The notes: a model not told the origin generated them from the sequence alone. A stretch of 64,000 nt of DNA from Paenibacillus baekrokdamisoli (GCF_003945345.1 NZ_AP019308.1:2108001-2172000), one strand, 5' to 3'. Positions 43,518-52,070 are shown, numbered from the stretch's first letter. Numbers and translations: made by a program.

Positions 43518-43543
43518 CAAAGACCCCTTCCAAGAGGGGTCTT
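43518..43543 (+). terminator. Terminator of the ANT(4')-like gene
   Basis: AAAGACCCCTT pairs with AAGAGGGGTCTTT, followed by AATTTTC. Confidence 0.8.
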
Positions 43544-43579
43544 TAATTTTCTTCAGCAAAGTATTATCTTATCTATGTA

Positions 43580-43606
43580 CCCCATTACGTTATCGTGCCC
43601 GTCAGT
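43580..43606. repeat. Degenerate core repeat R12
   Basis: CCCCATTACGTTATCGTGCCCGTCAG retains the right core and the CTATCGTG-like lead. No hairpin. Confidence 0.4.
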
Positions 43607-43612
43607 GGAGTC

Positions 43613-44044
43613 CTACAACTTTTTCTTCAACAAGAGCTCATCATCCTGATGATAGTTGCATTGTTCATAGGTTTTAATCGCAGCATTGTTTCTTCTTCCT
43701 GTTAGTACTTTAACACTTTTCACTCCGCGTTTTTTTAGGTTTTTTTCCAAATAAAATATTAATGAAGTGGCAATGCCCTTTCTTCGAGCAGCTTCCGCAA
43801 CATACAATTCGGTAATCTCTCCTTGAAGTCCGTTATAACAGAATGATCGAAAACTCTGAGCGCAACCAAAACCAACGACTTTGCCACCTATTTCAGCTAC
43901 AGCAATCAATTCAGTGCTGTCATTAAGGCTCTCAATTATGTCCGCAGAAGGCCTTTTGTCACCTCCGTTAAACTCTTGATTAAGCCTTGAAAGTTCATTT
44001 GCATCACTTGGACTCGCCAGTCTTATCCTTGCATTCAATATCAT
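43613..44044 (-). CDS. GNAT family N-acetyltransferase
   Basis: 143 residues. IRLASPSDANELSRLNQEF (strand 1-helix 1), ITELYVAEAARRKGIATSLI (acetyl-CoA pyrophosphate loop Arg-Arg-x-Gly-Ile-Ala) and NNAAIKTYEQCNY (helix 4) define the fold. The acceptor is unknown. Close to aminoglycoside-type or metabolite acetyltransferases in length. Intact single gene. Confidence 0.85.
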   Translation of the reverse strand: MILNARIRLASPSDANELSRLNQEFNGGDKRPSADIIESLNDSTELIAVAEIGGKVVGFGCAQSFRSFCYNGLQGEITELYVAEAARRKGIATSLIFYLEKNLKKRGVKSVKVLTGRRNNAAIKTYEQCNYHQDDELLLKKKL

Positions 44045-44185
44045 TCACCCCACCTGACTAAATCATAGATTACTGGTGTGAAACTCATCAAAAATCAAAT
44101 TGGTACCCCTACGTTTTATTAAATGCTTTATGCATCACATCTAGGTACGCCAACGGGATTCAATAAAAGGCAGTCCATTCATTGT

Positions 44186-44647
44186 TTACCTTCTACGAAG
44201 TAAATCAGATTCTAAATACTTTGCAAGGTAAATAGTATTTGCAGGATTTAAACTCGGAAGATCGTCCACATCAAAAAAACTTACCTCATGTGATTCGGTT
44301 GAATCGCTCACCAATTCTCCTTTGTAATCATTGCAAAAATACAGTGCTGTTACTGAATAAAGTTCATCTCCATTTTTTAGTTTTAGATAAAGTTCTGGAC
44401 CAGAAAATAGCTCCAACAAGGTTAAACGCTTTAAGGTTAATCCAGTTTCCTCGTATACTTCCCTAGTTGCTGTTTCCTCCAACGACTCCCCTAGCTCCAT
44501 AAGACCACCTGGTAATCCCCAATTACCATCTTTGCGGTGTTGTAAAAGAATTTGGTGGTTATCATTTTGAATGATAACCACTGCACCAACTAGAATTAAA
44601 GGTCTTGTTCCAACTAATGAACGTAATTCTAGAATATATTCGCTCAT
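44186..44647 (-). CDS. NUDIX hydrolase
   Basis: 153 residues. The Nudix box GGLMELGESLEETATREVYEETGL fits GX5EX7REUXEEXGU with all catalytic Glu residues. VGAVVIIQNDNHQILLQHRKD precedes it. Enzymes with this layout remove phosphates from nucleotide or nucleotide-sugar diphosphates (MutT/YtkD-like). Intact; GGGGTGA ribosome-binding site. Confidence 0.9.
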   Translation of the reverse strand: MSEYILELRSLVGTRPLILVGAVVIIQNDNHQILLQHRKDGNWGLPGGLMELGESLEETATREVYEETGLTLKRLTLLELFSGPELYLKLKNGDELYSVTALYFCNDYKGELVSDSTESHEVSFFDVDDLPSLNPANTIYLAKYLESDLLRRR

Positions 44648-44710
44648 TCTGTCACCCCAATTGATTTCACATAAACATATAATAGTTTTTTAGCGTTTTG
44701 TTGAATTAAT

Positions 44711-44724
44711 CTGCCCGTTAACGC
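44711..44724. repeat. Solitary core R13
   Basis: CTGCCCGTTAACGC without hairpin, between the NUDIX gene and the THEP1 pseudogene. Confidence 0.5.
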
Positions 44725-44746
44725 ACGATACAGGTAAATTTATTCA

Positions 44747-45275
44747 CTACAATAACTTAAGAATATCATTTGCCATTATTTCTGTTGTTAACTCACGATT
44801 TTCTTCATTCAGATGATAAATTTTTACCCCAGATAGTTTCCTTATCTTGTCAACGTTCGGATGGCTATCTACACAAATTGTCCCTAAAATAATAGGTTCA
44901 GAACTCGAAATAACTTCATGGATCATTTTTTCAAAGGGAGCGGATAACATTTGCATGAAACCGATCTCGTCAACAACTGTAATCTTCTTTGTATCTAACG
45001 ATAGCCTCACTGCCTTTAAGGCGATATTCTCAAAAGCATCGATATCAACCCCATATCTCCCTACTCTTACCGAACTTTCGCTATCAACACTTGCAATACG
45101 TATAGTCTCACCGTTAAGCGTCACGCAATTAAATCCAGTGCGATTTGTAAAGTTACGTATTTCTTCAGTGTAAAAACCACCAAAATATTCAGGACCAATT
45201 TGTTGAATAATTCGCTTTATTGCCGTTGATTTTCCTACACGAGGTTTCCCCGGTTAACAAAAAGCAAGTTTCCAA
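44747..45275 (-). pseudogene. THEP1-type nucleoside-triphosphatase, frameshifted in the P-loop
   Basis: From a TTG at 45275 with GGAGAG upstream the protein reads METCFLLTG, then a GGGG run (45248-45251) shifts the frame. Removing one G restores KPRVGKSTAIKRIIQQIG, the Walker A of NTPase_1/THEP1, followed by FGGFYTEEIRNFTNRTGF and KKITVVDEIGFMQ (Walker B) to the stop at 44747. Only the downstream frame from 45124 is open. It is either a one-base mutation abolishing the enzyme or a sequencing error. Confidence 0.75.
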
Positions 45276-45340
45276 ATCTTCACTCTCCGATATACAAATA
45301 AGATAAGGAAGTTATAAAATATAAACCACCAGTACAGCAT

Positions 45341-45769
45341 TTATAGTTTTTCTAATGCCGTTACAAATGGCTTATTTAACAGTGTATTATCTTTGGATTT
45401 ACTCCAGTAAACGATGAGAACATTTGCTTTCTCATATAGTAAAGGGAAAGTTGTAAATTTAGCATTATCCATAAGCTCATGGAACTCTTTAACACCCTTT
45501 ATACGAGCCTTTTCCGTATTAAAGACGTAAAAATTTAGTAAATCATTTTCTACTGCTACTGGTTTTTCAATCGAATATATTTCAGGAATGATTTCATTTA
45601 ATTTCATTGGATCTCCACCTACCAGGCCAGAAGATACTAACTTCACATCCTGAGATTCAATTGCTGCTACAATATCCTCCGACTTGATACCTTTATCTTT
45701 TGAGCATCCGCTTAAAGCAATTGCACATATCATGATGAATAAAATAGGGTTTATTTTCGACTTAACCAT
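45341..45769 (-). CDS. Small lipoprotein of unknown function
   Basis: 142 residues. Signal peptide INPILFIMICAIALSGC with a type II cleavage site before Cys22, so it is anchored to the outer face of the membrane. The mature part is alpha/beta, charged, with no recognised domain. GGGGGA precedes the ATG. Confidence 0.7.
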   Translation of the reverse strand: MVKSKINPILFIMICAIALSGCSKDKGIKSEDIVAAIESQDVKLVSSGLVGGDPMKLNEIIPEIYSIEKPVAVENDLLNFYVFNTEKARIKGVKEFHELMDNAKFTTFPLLYEKANVLIVYWSKSKDNTLLNKPFVTALEKL

Positions 45770-45834
45770 AATAAATCCCCCTAAGATAATAATTTGTTAT
45801 TAGTTTCTTGGGCTGCCATGCGGCTAGTCGTGAT

Positions 45835-46260
45835 TTAATCGTTATAAATAATCTTTCTTAGTTCATTCGTCTGATCTTTCGGTATTTCGTATCCTTGTCC
45901 ACTATCTGCTGTATCTACGAGTAAAGCAGTTCGCCCTGCTTCGTCATCCACATTTAACACAAATTTCTTTTGAGTGCTATCTTCGAATGAAACGTACATC
46001 ATAAACATAACATCATAGTCCAGTTCACCTTTCATTTTTACCGCTTTACTTATTGATCGCTCGAATATCTTTATCTCATCAATATCCGTAAGAATCTTTT
46101 GGTTAAATGGAGCATTAGGTGTTTTCTTACATAAGTCAGAACATTCAAGTTTAATGGCAACGATCTCTTTTCCATTCAGAACCTCAGATTTACAGCCAAC
46201 GATTCCAATAACTAAAAATATTATTACCATGAGAATCCAGTTTCTTCGGATAGTACCCAA
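45835..46260 (-). CDS. Small lipoprotein of unknown function
   Basis: About 141 residues. TTG at 46260 follows AGAGGTGG and gives a start LGTIRRNWILMVIIFLVIGI leading to the lipobox IVGC; an upstream in-frame ATG would place 12 polar residues first. The mature domain contains a Cys pair (LECSDLC). No family recognised. Neighbour of another lipoprotein gene. Confidence 0.6.
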   Translation of the reverse strand: MGTIRRNWILMVIIFLVIGIVGCKSEVLNGKEIVAIKLECSDLCKKTPNAPFNQKILTDIDEIKIFERSISKAVKMKGELDYDVMFMMYVSFEDSTQKKFVLNVDDEAGRTALLVDTADSGQGYEIPKDQTNELRKIIYND

Positions 46261-46331
46261 CCCACCTCTATTTTTGGAATAATCTCCAGATAACATCTGG
46301 ACGTAATAATCTCTGGTAAAGTTACATTACA

Positions 46332-46402
46332 TTGCCCGTGAGCGTAAAGAAAGGCTGCCTAGCGACAGCCCCTCTCAGTGTTGAACTATAGTTTTCCGTT
46401 AG
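46332..46402. repeat. Core-hairpin-core repeat R14
   Basis: TTGCCCGTGAGCG, stem GGCTG/CAGCC, TTGAACTATAGTTTTCCGTTAG. Confidence 0.6.
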
Positions 46403-46417
46403 TTGAACGGAAAGTGT

Positions 46418-46702
46418 TTAATCAGTTAGAAATATACTTTTGCTCATCTTCACTTGTTCAATCATATGCCCTATATTTCCTTCACCTGCGAAAAGGGTCA
46501 TGTCAAAAAAATCTTGATTCAAATCACTCCAGTATAGTTCATTTTCATCTCCTGAGATCATGACATCACGCTTCAATTTGCCGACATACACTTCAACATA
46601 GCAATGCTGCAAGTAGTATTTAAAATCCATTACATGATGCAAAGTAACTTCCTCTATTGAAATGCTGGTTTCTTCAATTAGTTCTCTGTATGCAGCGCCA
46701 CC
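46418..46702 (-). pseudogene. NUDIX hydrolase fragment cut at a repeat
   Basis: The frame reads GGAAYRELIEETSISIEEVT, the second half of a Nudix box, and continues to a normal C-terminus at 46418. The N-terminal third is absent. The upstream end runs directly into the hairpin arm of R15 (CCGCGGCAGCC), so the deletion ends inside the repeat. The first ATG (46642) would give 74 residues without an active site. Confidence 0.7.
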
Positions 46703-46745
46703 GCGGCAGCCTGTTGTTTATTGTTGAGCTATAGTTCCTGTTAGC
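46703..46745. repeat. Half repeat R15
   Basis: CGGCAGCCTGTTG (right hairpin arm), TGAGCTATAGTTCCTGTTAGC (right core). The left core and left arm are replaced by NUDIX coding sequence. Confidence 0.65.
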
Positions 46746-46774
46746 TTAACAAACCGGCAAATTGCAACTGTGAC

Positions 46775-47575
46775 TTACGTATTGGAATCTATTATACTTT
46801 CGCCCCCATAAGACTGTGAGAGCATGACATTAGCCTCAGCTACAGCATTACGAAACAATTCATCTGCCAAAATGATTCGTTCAGCTATATCTTGTACGGT
46901 TTTTACACCATATAGATTCTCCAGGGTTAACACTACTTTGGCAGGAAAATCCCGAGATGCATGAACCAGAAAGCAATCAGCTTGGAATGGAGTATAAATT
47001 ATCCGAAGAACATCTACAAGCGGGTTCAAAACATACTTCTGATAGTAAATCAACGACTCTAAAAAAAGCCCGCGTTTTGTATATTTGACCGCCCGGCTCC
47101 TTTGACTGTATATACCTTGAGCTTGTACCAATTGTGTATGCAGTTGTGAACGCTGAGACACGTGATCAACGTTTTGATATTTTACAATTCCCGCCTTATC
47201 CACCAATATAACTGGTATGACGGTTTTGTCTTCGTTAATGAATGAAACAGGAAGACTTTCACTTTGAATAGTCACGTCAACTAAGAGATTATCTGATGTC
47301 CCCTGTAGGTGGTATACCTTATAGCGGTTATTGGTGGGTCGACCAGGTTGTTCATAGGCAATATCAACTTTTCCTAAACGACCAAAGCAATCATCCAGTC
47401 GCGTGAATGCATCATCTATGCGGCCTTCTTTGGTGTAGCATACCAGATCGATGTCAGAGTACTCGTCCAAACTTTTTGTGCCATCCGAGCCCTCCAGCCA
47501 GATGGCTAAGATATAATCCTCACTTCCAAGACCTGAAACAATTCCTTTTAGAATTCTCTCACGGGTAATCGTCAT
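46775..47575 (-). CDS. Nucleotidyltransferase-domain protein
   Basis: 266 residues. IWLEGSDGTKSLDEYSDIDLVCY is a polymerase-beta-type nucleotidyltransferase motif (G-S...D-x-D), with a third Asp in DVTIQ. The C-terminal half is helical, as in lincosamide and aminoglycoside nucleotidyltransferases, but the substrate is unknown. The ATG at 47575 has GGGAGG upstream. Single gene between R15 and R16. Confidence 0.78.
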   Translation of the reverse strand: MTITRERILKGIVSGLGSEDYILAIWLEGSDGTKSLDEYSDIDLVCYTKEGRIDDAFTRLDDCFGRLGKVDIAYEQPGRPTNNRYKVYHLQGTSDNLLVDVTIQSESLPVSFINEDKTVIPVILVDKAGIVKYQNVDHVSQRSQLHTQLVQAQGIYSQRSRAVKYTKRGLFLESLIYYQKYVLNPLVDVLRIIYTPFQADCFLVHASRDFPAKVVLTLENLYGVKTVQDIAERIILADELFRNAVAEANVMLSQSYGGESIIDSNT

Positions 47576-47661
47576 TGTTAAACCTCCCATATTCTTGATA
47601 ATAATTTTGCCACCCATTCACTCCTGACATTATGGAAAGTTTCTGTATTATTGAAACTATC

Positions 47662-47734
47662 TTGTCCGTTAGCTCAATAGTCTGCCGAATTGCCGGCAGC
47701 CTGTTGATTGTCGTTGTGCTATAGTTTCCGTTCA
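47662..47734. repeat. Core-hairpin-core repeat R16
   Basis: TTGTCCGTTAGCTCAAT, stem CTGCCG/CGGCAG, GTGCTATAGTTTCCGTTCA. Here the left core also reads GTTAGC, showing that both cores are the same sequence. Confidence 0.7.
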
Positions 47735-47968
47735 ATGAAGAAGTTAAAAATACTCCAATAATTTTTTATCAATCTCGTCAATATATCCGATATCTTTTTA
47801 GTATCCCAAAAAAATAAATTGTTCAGCTTCATCGTTTTCATTAAATGGTGATATTGTTTCAATCTGACCACTAAATAACGCCCCATATTCAACTCTATCA
47901 TATTTTCTCTTCGAGGATATGTTCAGCCCTTGAAGATCGCCAAGGCTATCGTCATCTCACACCAACCA
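47735..47968. other. Gap with coding remnant
   Basis: Two minus-strand frames are partly open: one encodes RVEYGALFSGQIETISPFNE, the other a 60-residue Lys/Asn/Ile-rich ORF starting at 47901. Neither has a Shine-Dalgarno. Likely the tail of a lost gene. Confidence 0.35.
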
Positions 47969-48871
47969 CTAACGTAAAAGTCGAAGCATTTCCACAATCG
48001 GTCGGTTATCTCCAGGCAGCCATAATTCCTTGGCTTGCAGCTGTGATGAGCCATCTCCATCAAGGAAGATTCCATCGACGAGTTGACCTTCACCTACGGT
48101 CTCCAGGATAGCAGCACGAAAGTCGGATAAAGTACCCTTTGTACTGCTGACAATGAGGTAGATGTTACCTGCTTGATCATAAACCAAAGCAGAACGAAGC
48201 CGCTTATCATCAGCGAAAGGTGCATGCTCAATATTGGCTTGTGATTCCCAAAGATCATCATGACCGATGGACATGCTAATTCCGCCTTGCGCCCAATAAT
48301 GCGCAGGATCCGTTACCTTTAGCTCTGACGCTTGAGAAACAATCTGAACACTTAATTGATTCGTCACCCCATCCCAAAGGAGTGTTCCTCGGGGATATTT
48401 CACATTCTCATGCCCTGCACCATATTGGCCCATGTCACCGCCCGCTGGTTTTCCATTAACCATTGCAATGCTAAGTAATCGATCCCCAAAGAAGAAGCCA
48501 CCATTGATTCCATAGTAGTCGGATAAGGTCACATTCTTATTCACAACCTCTAACGTAATATTAGAGGGATCACTCTTTAATAGGTGCATTTCAAATCCGT
48601 TCGAAGCTTTCTCTTCGCTGTATGTATATGCTTTGGCAGGATGGGCGACAATTCGACGCTCCGGACTCGAATGAAGGCTTTTCACTATACCTAAAAATAT
48701 TAAGGCAAAAAAGAAGATCAATACACTGATTACAATTATGCTCAGTCTCTTTCTTTCATTAGACGATTGCAGCAGCTCTATTTGTTTTTGATCTTTATTC
48801 AGGCTCACTTCAAGTCCATACTCCTTTGCAGTTTCTTCCACATTACTTAGAAATTCGCTAATGAAACCCAT
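47969..48871 (-). CDS. NAGPA-type phosphodiester glycosidase domain protein, membrane-anchored
   Basis: 300 residues. A cytoplasmic N-terminus of about 38 residues, one membrane segment (43-63), then the extracellular domain: YYGINGGFFFGDRLLSIAMV, HYWAQGGISMSIG and GIFLDGDGSSQL are the family's Gly- and Asp-rich active-site segments. NAGPA domains cleave N-acetylglucosamine from phosphodiesters or act on exopolysaccharide and teichoic-type polymers. AGGAGG precedes the ATG. Confidence 0.82.
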   Translation of the reverse strand: MGFISEFLSNVEETAKEYGLEVSLNKDQKQIELLQSSNERKRLSIIVISVLIFFFALIFLGIVKSLHSSPERRIVAHPAKAYTYSEEKASNGFEMHLLKSDPSNITLEVVNKNVTLSDYYGINGGFFFGDRLLSIAMVNGKPAGGDMGQYGAGHENVKYPRGTLLWDGVTNQLSVQIVSQASELKVTDPAHYWAQGGISMSIGHDDLWESQANIEHAPFADDKRLRSALVYDQAGNIYLIVSSTKGTLSDFRAAILETVGEGQLVDGIFLDGDGSSQLQAKELWLPGDNRPIVEMLRLLR

Positions 48872-48968
48872 TTACCTCCTAGTTGAAAACTGACATTTGC
48901 TCAAAAAGTAACTAAACAGTTGTAAGAATAATGACCCTGGAATGAATGCGTTGTTTTCTCCTTCGTAA

Positions 48969-49005
48969 TAAAAAAAAGCATCACCAGCTATCTGCTGGAA
49001 ATGCT
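48969..49005 (-). terminator. Terminator of the ArsR-family gene
   Basis: On the minus strand AGCAT-TTCCAGC and GCTGG-TGATGCT form a stem followed by eight T residues. Confidence 0.85.
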
Positions 49006-49019
49006 CTAACTTGCCACTG

Positions 49020-49385
49020 CTAATGATGTTTCAAATGTTCCAGTGTCTGAACAAATATTTGTTCCACATGGTCGTCATCCAGTGAGTAAAAAACGGTCTT
49101 CCCCACTTTGCGACGCTTCACAATTCTCATGTTGCGTAAGAAACGCAGCTGATGAGATATAGCTGATTGTCCCATATCCAATACCTGAGTTAAGTCATGG
49201 ACACATAACTCACTTTGCGATAAAGCATGTATGATTCTCACACGCGTCGGATCCCCTAGTGTTTTGAATAAATCTGCAATCTCATTTGCCCCGGAATCAT
49301 CGACAAGCTTCGATTTCACTTGATTGACATCCACTTCTGTTCCAAGGCATGTCTCATCACAAGCTTCCTGAATGATCTTATCCAT
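49020..49385 (-). CDS. ArsR/SmtB-family metal-responsive repressor
   Basis: About 121 residues. KTLGDPTRVRIIHAL, the metal-site helix SELCVHDL, the recognition helix MGQSAISHQLRFLR and a C-terminal DDDHVEQIFVQTLEHLKHH helix with His/Asp/Glu suited to a zinc-type alpha5 site. The N-terminal extension contains ACDETC, as in CadC-like sensors. An upstream in-frame ATG (49424) overlaps TATAAT, so transcription probably starts beyond it and the ATG at 49385 is used. It likely represses a metal-efflux gene; the candidate target lies at 63772. Confidence 0.85.
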   Translation of the reverse strand: MDKIIQEACDETCLGTEVDVNQVKSKLVDDSGANEIADLFKTLGDPTRVRIIHALSQSELCVHDLTQVLDMGQSAISHQLRFLRNMRIVKRRKVGKTVFYSLDDDHVEQIFVQTLEHLKHH

Positions 49386-49404
49386 CAAGTTTACCACCAA
49401 CCAC

Positions 49405-49492
49405 GTCTGTATTTTGTTACTCATTATAACATTGCATAAGAATGGGTGTACATCTTTTCAAAGGGCGTGTACCTGCATACGATATTTGAATG
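49405..49492. repeat. Direct repeat A (ArsR promoter region)
   Basis: About 88 bases that recur at 63542-63630 in the same orientation with roughly 87 percent identity by eye (shared blocks TCTGTATTTTGTTACTC, ATAACATTGC, GGGCGTGTACCTGCATACGA). Contains the ArsR promoter. Confidence 0.75.
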
Positions 49493-49713
49493 GCAGCGAT
49501 ACCAGGCGTTAAGTCCGGTTACTTGGCAATCAACAAAAAAAACTACCGCGCTCAAGCCATTAAATAGCTAGAACATGGTAATTTTTTGTAAAAGGAATGG
49601 GTGGATTGCGAGCTGTACACTCTCTGAGGCTAGACCCAGTATATCTGCCACTTTAATACTTTCCTTGATATTTCTTAATAAGCAGCAAGGAGACTTGCCA
49701 TCACGAAGTACCT

Positions 49714-49842
49714 AGCGAAGCGGGCGGAATCGTTCTGTAGAAGCGATAGCGTTCGCCTTTGTCTCCGTATTTCTACCCCCAGGGATAGAATCAAGAAATA
49801 GGGAGACAACAGCGATCGTAAGAATGATCCGGCAGCAAAGCG
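49714..49842. repeat. Foldback (palindromic) intergenic element, copy 2
   Basis: GAATCGTTCTG, GTTCGCCTTTG and CAACAGCGATCG match copy 1 (reverse complement of 9393-9520). The central stem here is GTCTCCGTATTTCT/AGAAATAGGGAGAC (49761-49774, 49794-49807), unrelated to the central stem of copy 1. No gene in 49493-49897 apart from a possible regulator fragment (KVADILGLASESVQL, minus strand, near 49640). Confidence 0.75.
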
Positions 49843-49897
49843 GCCTTCTACGCACCATGTTTCGAATTTATTAAGCACTTATATTAATGTTGATCCA

Positions 49898-50923
49898 TCA
49901 TAGATATAGCATAATCTTCGCAATAGCTCCTGGCCCTGAAATTAATTTCTCGAAGCATGCGCTTCCCTGCTCCAGAGGTTGATGAACTGTCCATGGCAGC
50001 AAGTTCACTTTGCCTTCAGCAATGAAGCGCAGCGCGGTTTCGAAATCATTCTGCGCGTATGCAAACGCACCAAACAGCTTTAATTCCTCGCGAATGATCG
50101 TGTTGACTGGCAGCGTGCTGTCCGCTTCATGAAGACCGGTGAAGCCTACGCGGCCTCCTCTGCGAACCGATTCCACACATTGCTGGCGAGTAACTTGCAT
50201 GCCGACCGCATCAATAGCCGCATGGAAACCGTCAGCGGGTTTCCATGCCGCAAGCTCCTCTTGGCTATGGGCCGGAATGCCCCCTAGTTCAGTAACGATT
50301 TTCAGCCGATCCGGGTTAAGATCCGAAACGATAATATGGCTCAAACCGAGTGTCCGAGCTGCGGTTAGCGCGAACAGACCAATCGGACCAGCTCCCATAA
50401 TGAGCAGGCTATCATCCCGCTTCATGCTAATCAATCTGCAAAGATGAACAGCGCAAGCAAACGGCTCCGTTAGAGCCGCTTCCTCGAAGGATAGGGAATC
50501 CGGAATTGGGTACACATTGGGCTCAGCGACGACTACATATTCTGCGAACGCTCCCGGCAAATGCGCGCCGAGCAGCTTGCGCTGCTGGCACAGCTGATGA
50601 TTGTCATGAAGGCAATCCGAACATTGTCCGCAGGTTTGAAGCGGATTCACGGTAACCCTGGCCCCTACTCCAAGCTTGTTCGCCCCAGTTCCCGTTTTTA
50701 CAATGACTCCGGAAAACTCGTGACCCATGATCAACGGCGGTTTACGCAGTGAATTGTGACCTAAGTATCCACCCAATTCAGAACCGCATATTCCCACGCG
50801 CTCTACCCGAATGAGTACCTCCTGCTCACCTGGTTCAGGGATAGGGACGGTCCGCATATTCATCGTTCGCGGACCTTCGTATACTAAAGCTCTCATCATG
50901 TTTGTTTCCACATTTTCTGCCAT
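49898..50923 (-). CDS. Zinc-dependent medium-chain dehydrogenase (sugar/polyol type)
   Basis: 341 residues. Catalytic zinc ligands at VGICGSE and MGHEF; structural zinc Cys cluster CGQCSDCLHDNHQLC; NAD site LIMGAGPIGLFAL followed by VSDLNPDR (acidic, NAD-preferring). Homologues oxidise sorbitol, galactitol or sugar-acid intermediates. It is the last gene of the operon SDR-cupin-dehydratase-dehydrogenase, starting 22 bases after the preceding stop. Exact substrate unknown. Confidence 0.9.
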   Translation of the reverse strand: MAENVETNMMRALVYEGPRTMNMRTVPIPEPGEQEVLIRVERVGICGSELGGYLGHNSLRKPPLIMGHEFSGVIVKTGTGANKLGVGARVTVNPLQTCGQCSDCLHDNHQLCQQRKLLGAHLPGAFAEYVVVAEPNVYPIPDSLSFEEAALTEPFACAVHLCRLISMKRDDSLLIMGAGPIGLFALTAARTLGLSHIIVSDLNPDRLKIVTELGGIPAHSQEELAAWKPADGFHAAIDAVGMQVTRQQCVESVRRGGRVGFTGLHEADSTLPVNTIIREELKLFGAFAYAQNDFETALRFIAEGKVNLLPWTVHQPLEQGSACFEKLISGPGAIAKIMLYL

Positions 50924-50945
50924 GATACGCAGCACTCCCTTCTAA

Positions 50946-52067
50946 TCAACCAACTCTGTAGCGTTTGAGTACCTCTTCGTCTATTTCGATGCCAAGTCCT
51001 GGACGATCAGTTGGAACAGTGACATAACCATCCTTGAACTCGATTTCCCGGCTGACCAAATCCCGCGATAGTGGAGAATTTGAAGTCGTGTATTCAATCA
51101 TAAAACCATTCGGAATCGCTGCCGCGAAATGTGTGCTGGCCGCAACCAATACACCAGTCTTAAAGGCATGCGGGACGACCTTCTTATGCCTGTCGTAGGC
51201 TAGATAAGCGATTTTCTTCCCCTCCGTTAACCCGCCAACGCGAGCAAGATCCGGTTGGATAATATCCAGGTGTCCTTCATCCAGTAGTCGCTGGAACGCC
51301 ATCCGGCCGCTCTCCTGCTCTCCACCGGCAATATTAATTCGGGTACGGTCCGAGAGCTCGCGGTAACCGGCAATATCATTGGAATGTACCGGCTCTTCCA
51401 ACCAATAAACACCGTATTTTTCATAGACGTCCGCCATACGCAGCGCACCTTTCAAATCCCAAGCCAGTCCGGCATCTATCATCACGTCGATATCATTGCC
51501 TACCGCTTCGCGAATCGCCTTGATTTGGGCTTCGTCGAACTTGGCATCCTTACCGATCGGACCCCATCCGAACTTCATTGCCTTGTACCCGAGCTTCGCA
51601 TTTTCTTCTGCCATTCGGGCTGCTTCCACAATCGTATCCGGCATTAATGCACTGGCATAGGCTTTCAGTTTCGGATTAAAGACGCCTCCCATCATTTCGC
51701 ATACGGGACGGTTCATCGTTTTTCCTAAAATATCCCATAGTGCAATATCGACGCCGCTTATCGCATGCAGCGCTGGTCCGGTACGTCCAAAGTAAATCGT
51801 CCCCCGGTACATTTTGTCCCATAGCCTTTCGATTTCAATCGGGTTTTCACCGATTAGCAGATTGCGCAGACCGCTCGCAATGGAATGTGAAGCTGGTGCG
51901 TCCACTACAGCCTTCGCAACCAACGGCGACGAATCGACTTCGCCTACCCCAACGATTCCTTCATCTGTATGGATACGGATAATAAGTGTATCTTGAGTGC
52001 CGTCGCATTGCGTGGCGTCAATATTCGGTATGCTCAAATGGATGGCTTCAACTTCTGTGATTTTCAT
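50946..52067 (-). CDS. Enolase-superfamily dehydratase (mandelate racemase/MLE type)
   Basis: 373 residues. The capping domain is followed by a barrel with KAMKFGWG (Lys base), MIDAGLAWD, WLEEPVH and AGGEQESG (three metal ligands), QPDLARVGG and PHAFKTGV (His base). That set is the mandelate-racemase subgroup, whose bacterial members mostly dehydrate sugar acids. Its start overlaps the 3' end of the cupin gene region (four-base gap). Likely converts an aldonate or uronate-derived acid to a 2-keto-3-deoxy acid. Confidence 0.9.
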   Translation of the reverse strand: MKITEVEAIHLSIPNIDATQCDGTQDTLIIRIHTDEGIVGVGEVDSSPLVAKAVVDAPASHSIASGLRNLLIGENPIEIERLWDKMYRGTIYFGRTGPALHAISGVDIALWDILGKTMNRPVCEMMGGVFNPKLKAYASALMPDTIVEAARMAEENAKLGYKAMKFGWGPIGKDAKFDEAQIKAIREAVGNDIDVMIDAGLAWDLKGALRMADVYEKYGVYWLEEPVHSNDIAGYRELSDRTRINIAGGEQESGRMAFQRLLDEGHLDIIQPDLARVGGLTEGKKIAYLAYDRHKKVVPHAFKTGVLVAASTHFAAAIPNGFMIEYTTSNSPLSRDLVSREIEFKDGYVTVPTDRPGLGIEIDEEVLKRYRVG

Positions 52068-52070
52068 AAT

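Noticed and set aside
20563..47734. True integron with attC sites
   Set aside because: No tyrosine integron integrase is in the window, the repeat cores are direct, not inverted, and do not show the RYYYAAC/GTTRRRY pair of attC sites.
49493..49713. Regulator gene near 49640 (KVADILGLASESVQL)
   Set aside because: The frame is short, lacks a start and is interrupted; at most a fragment.
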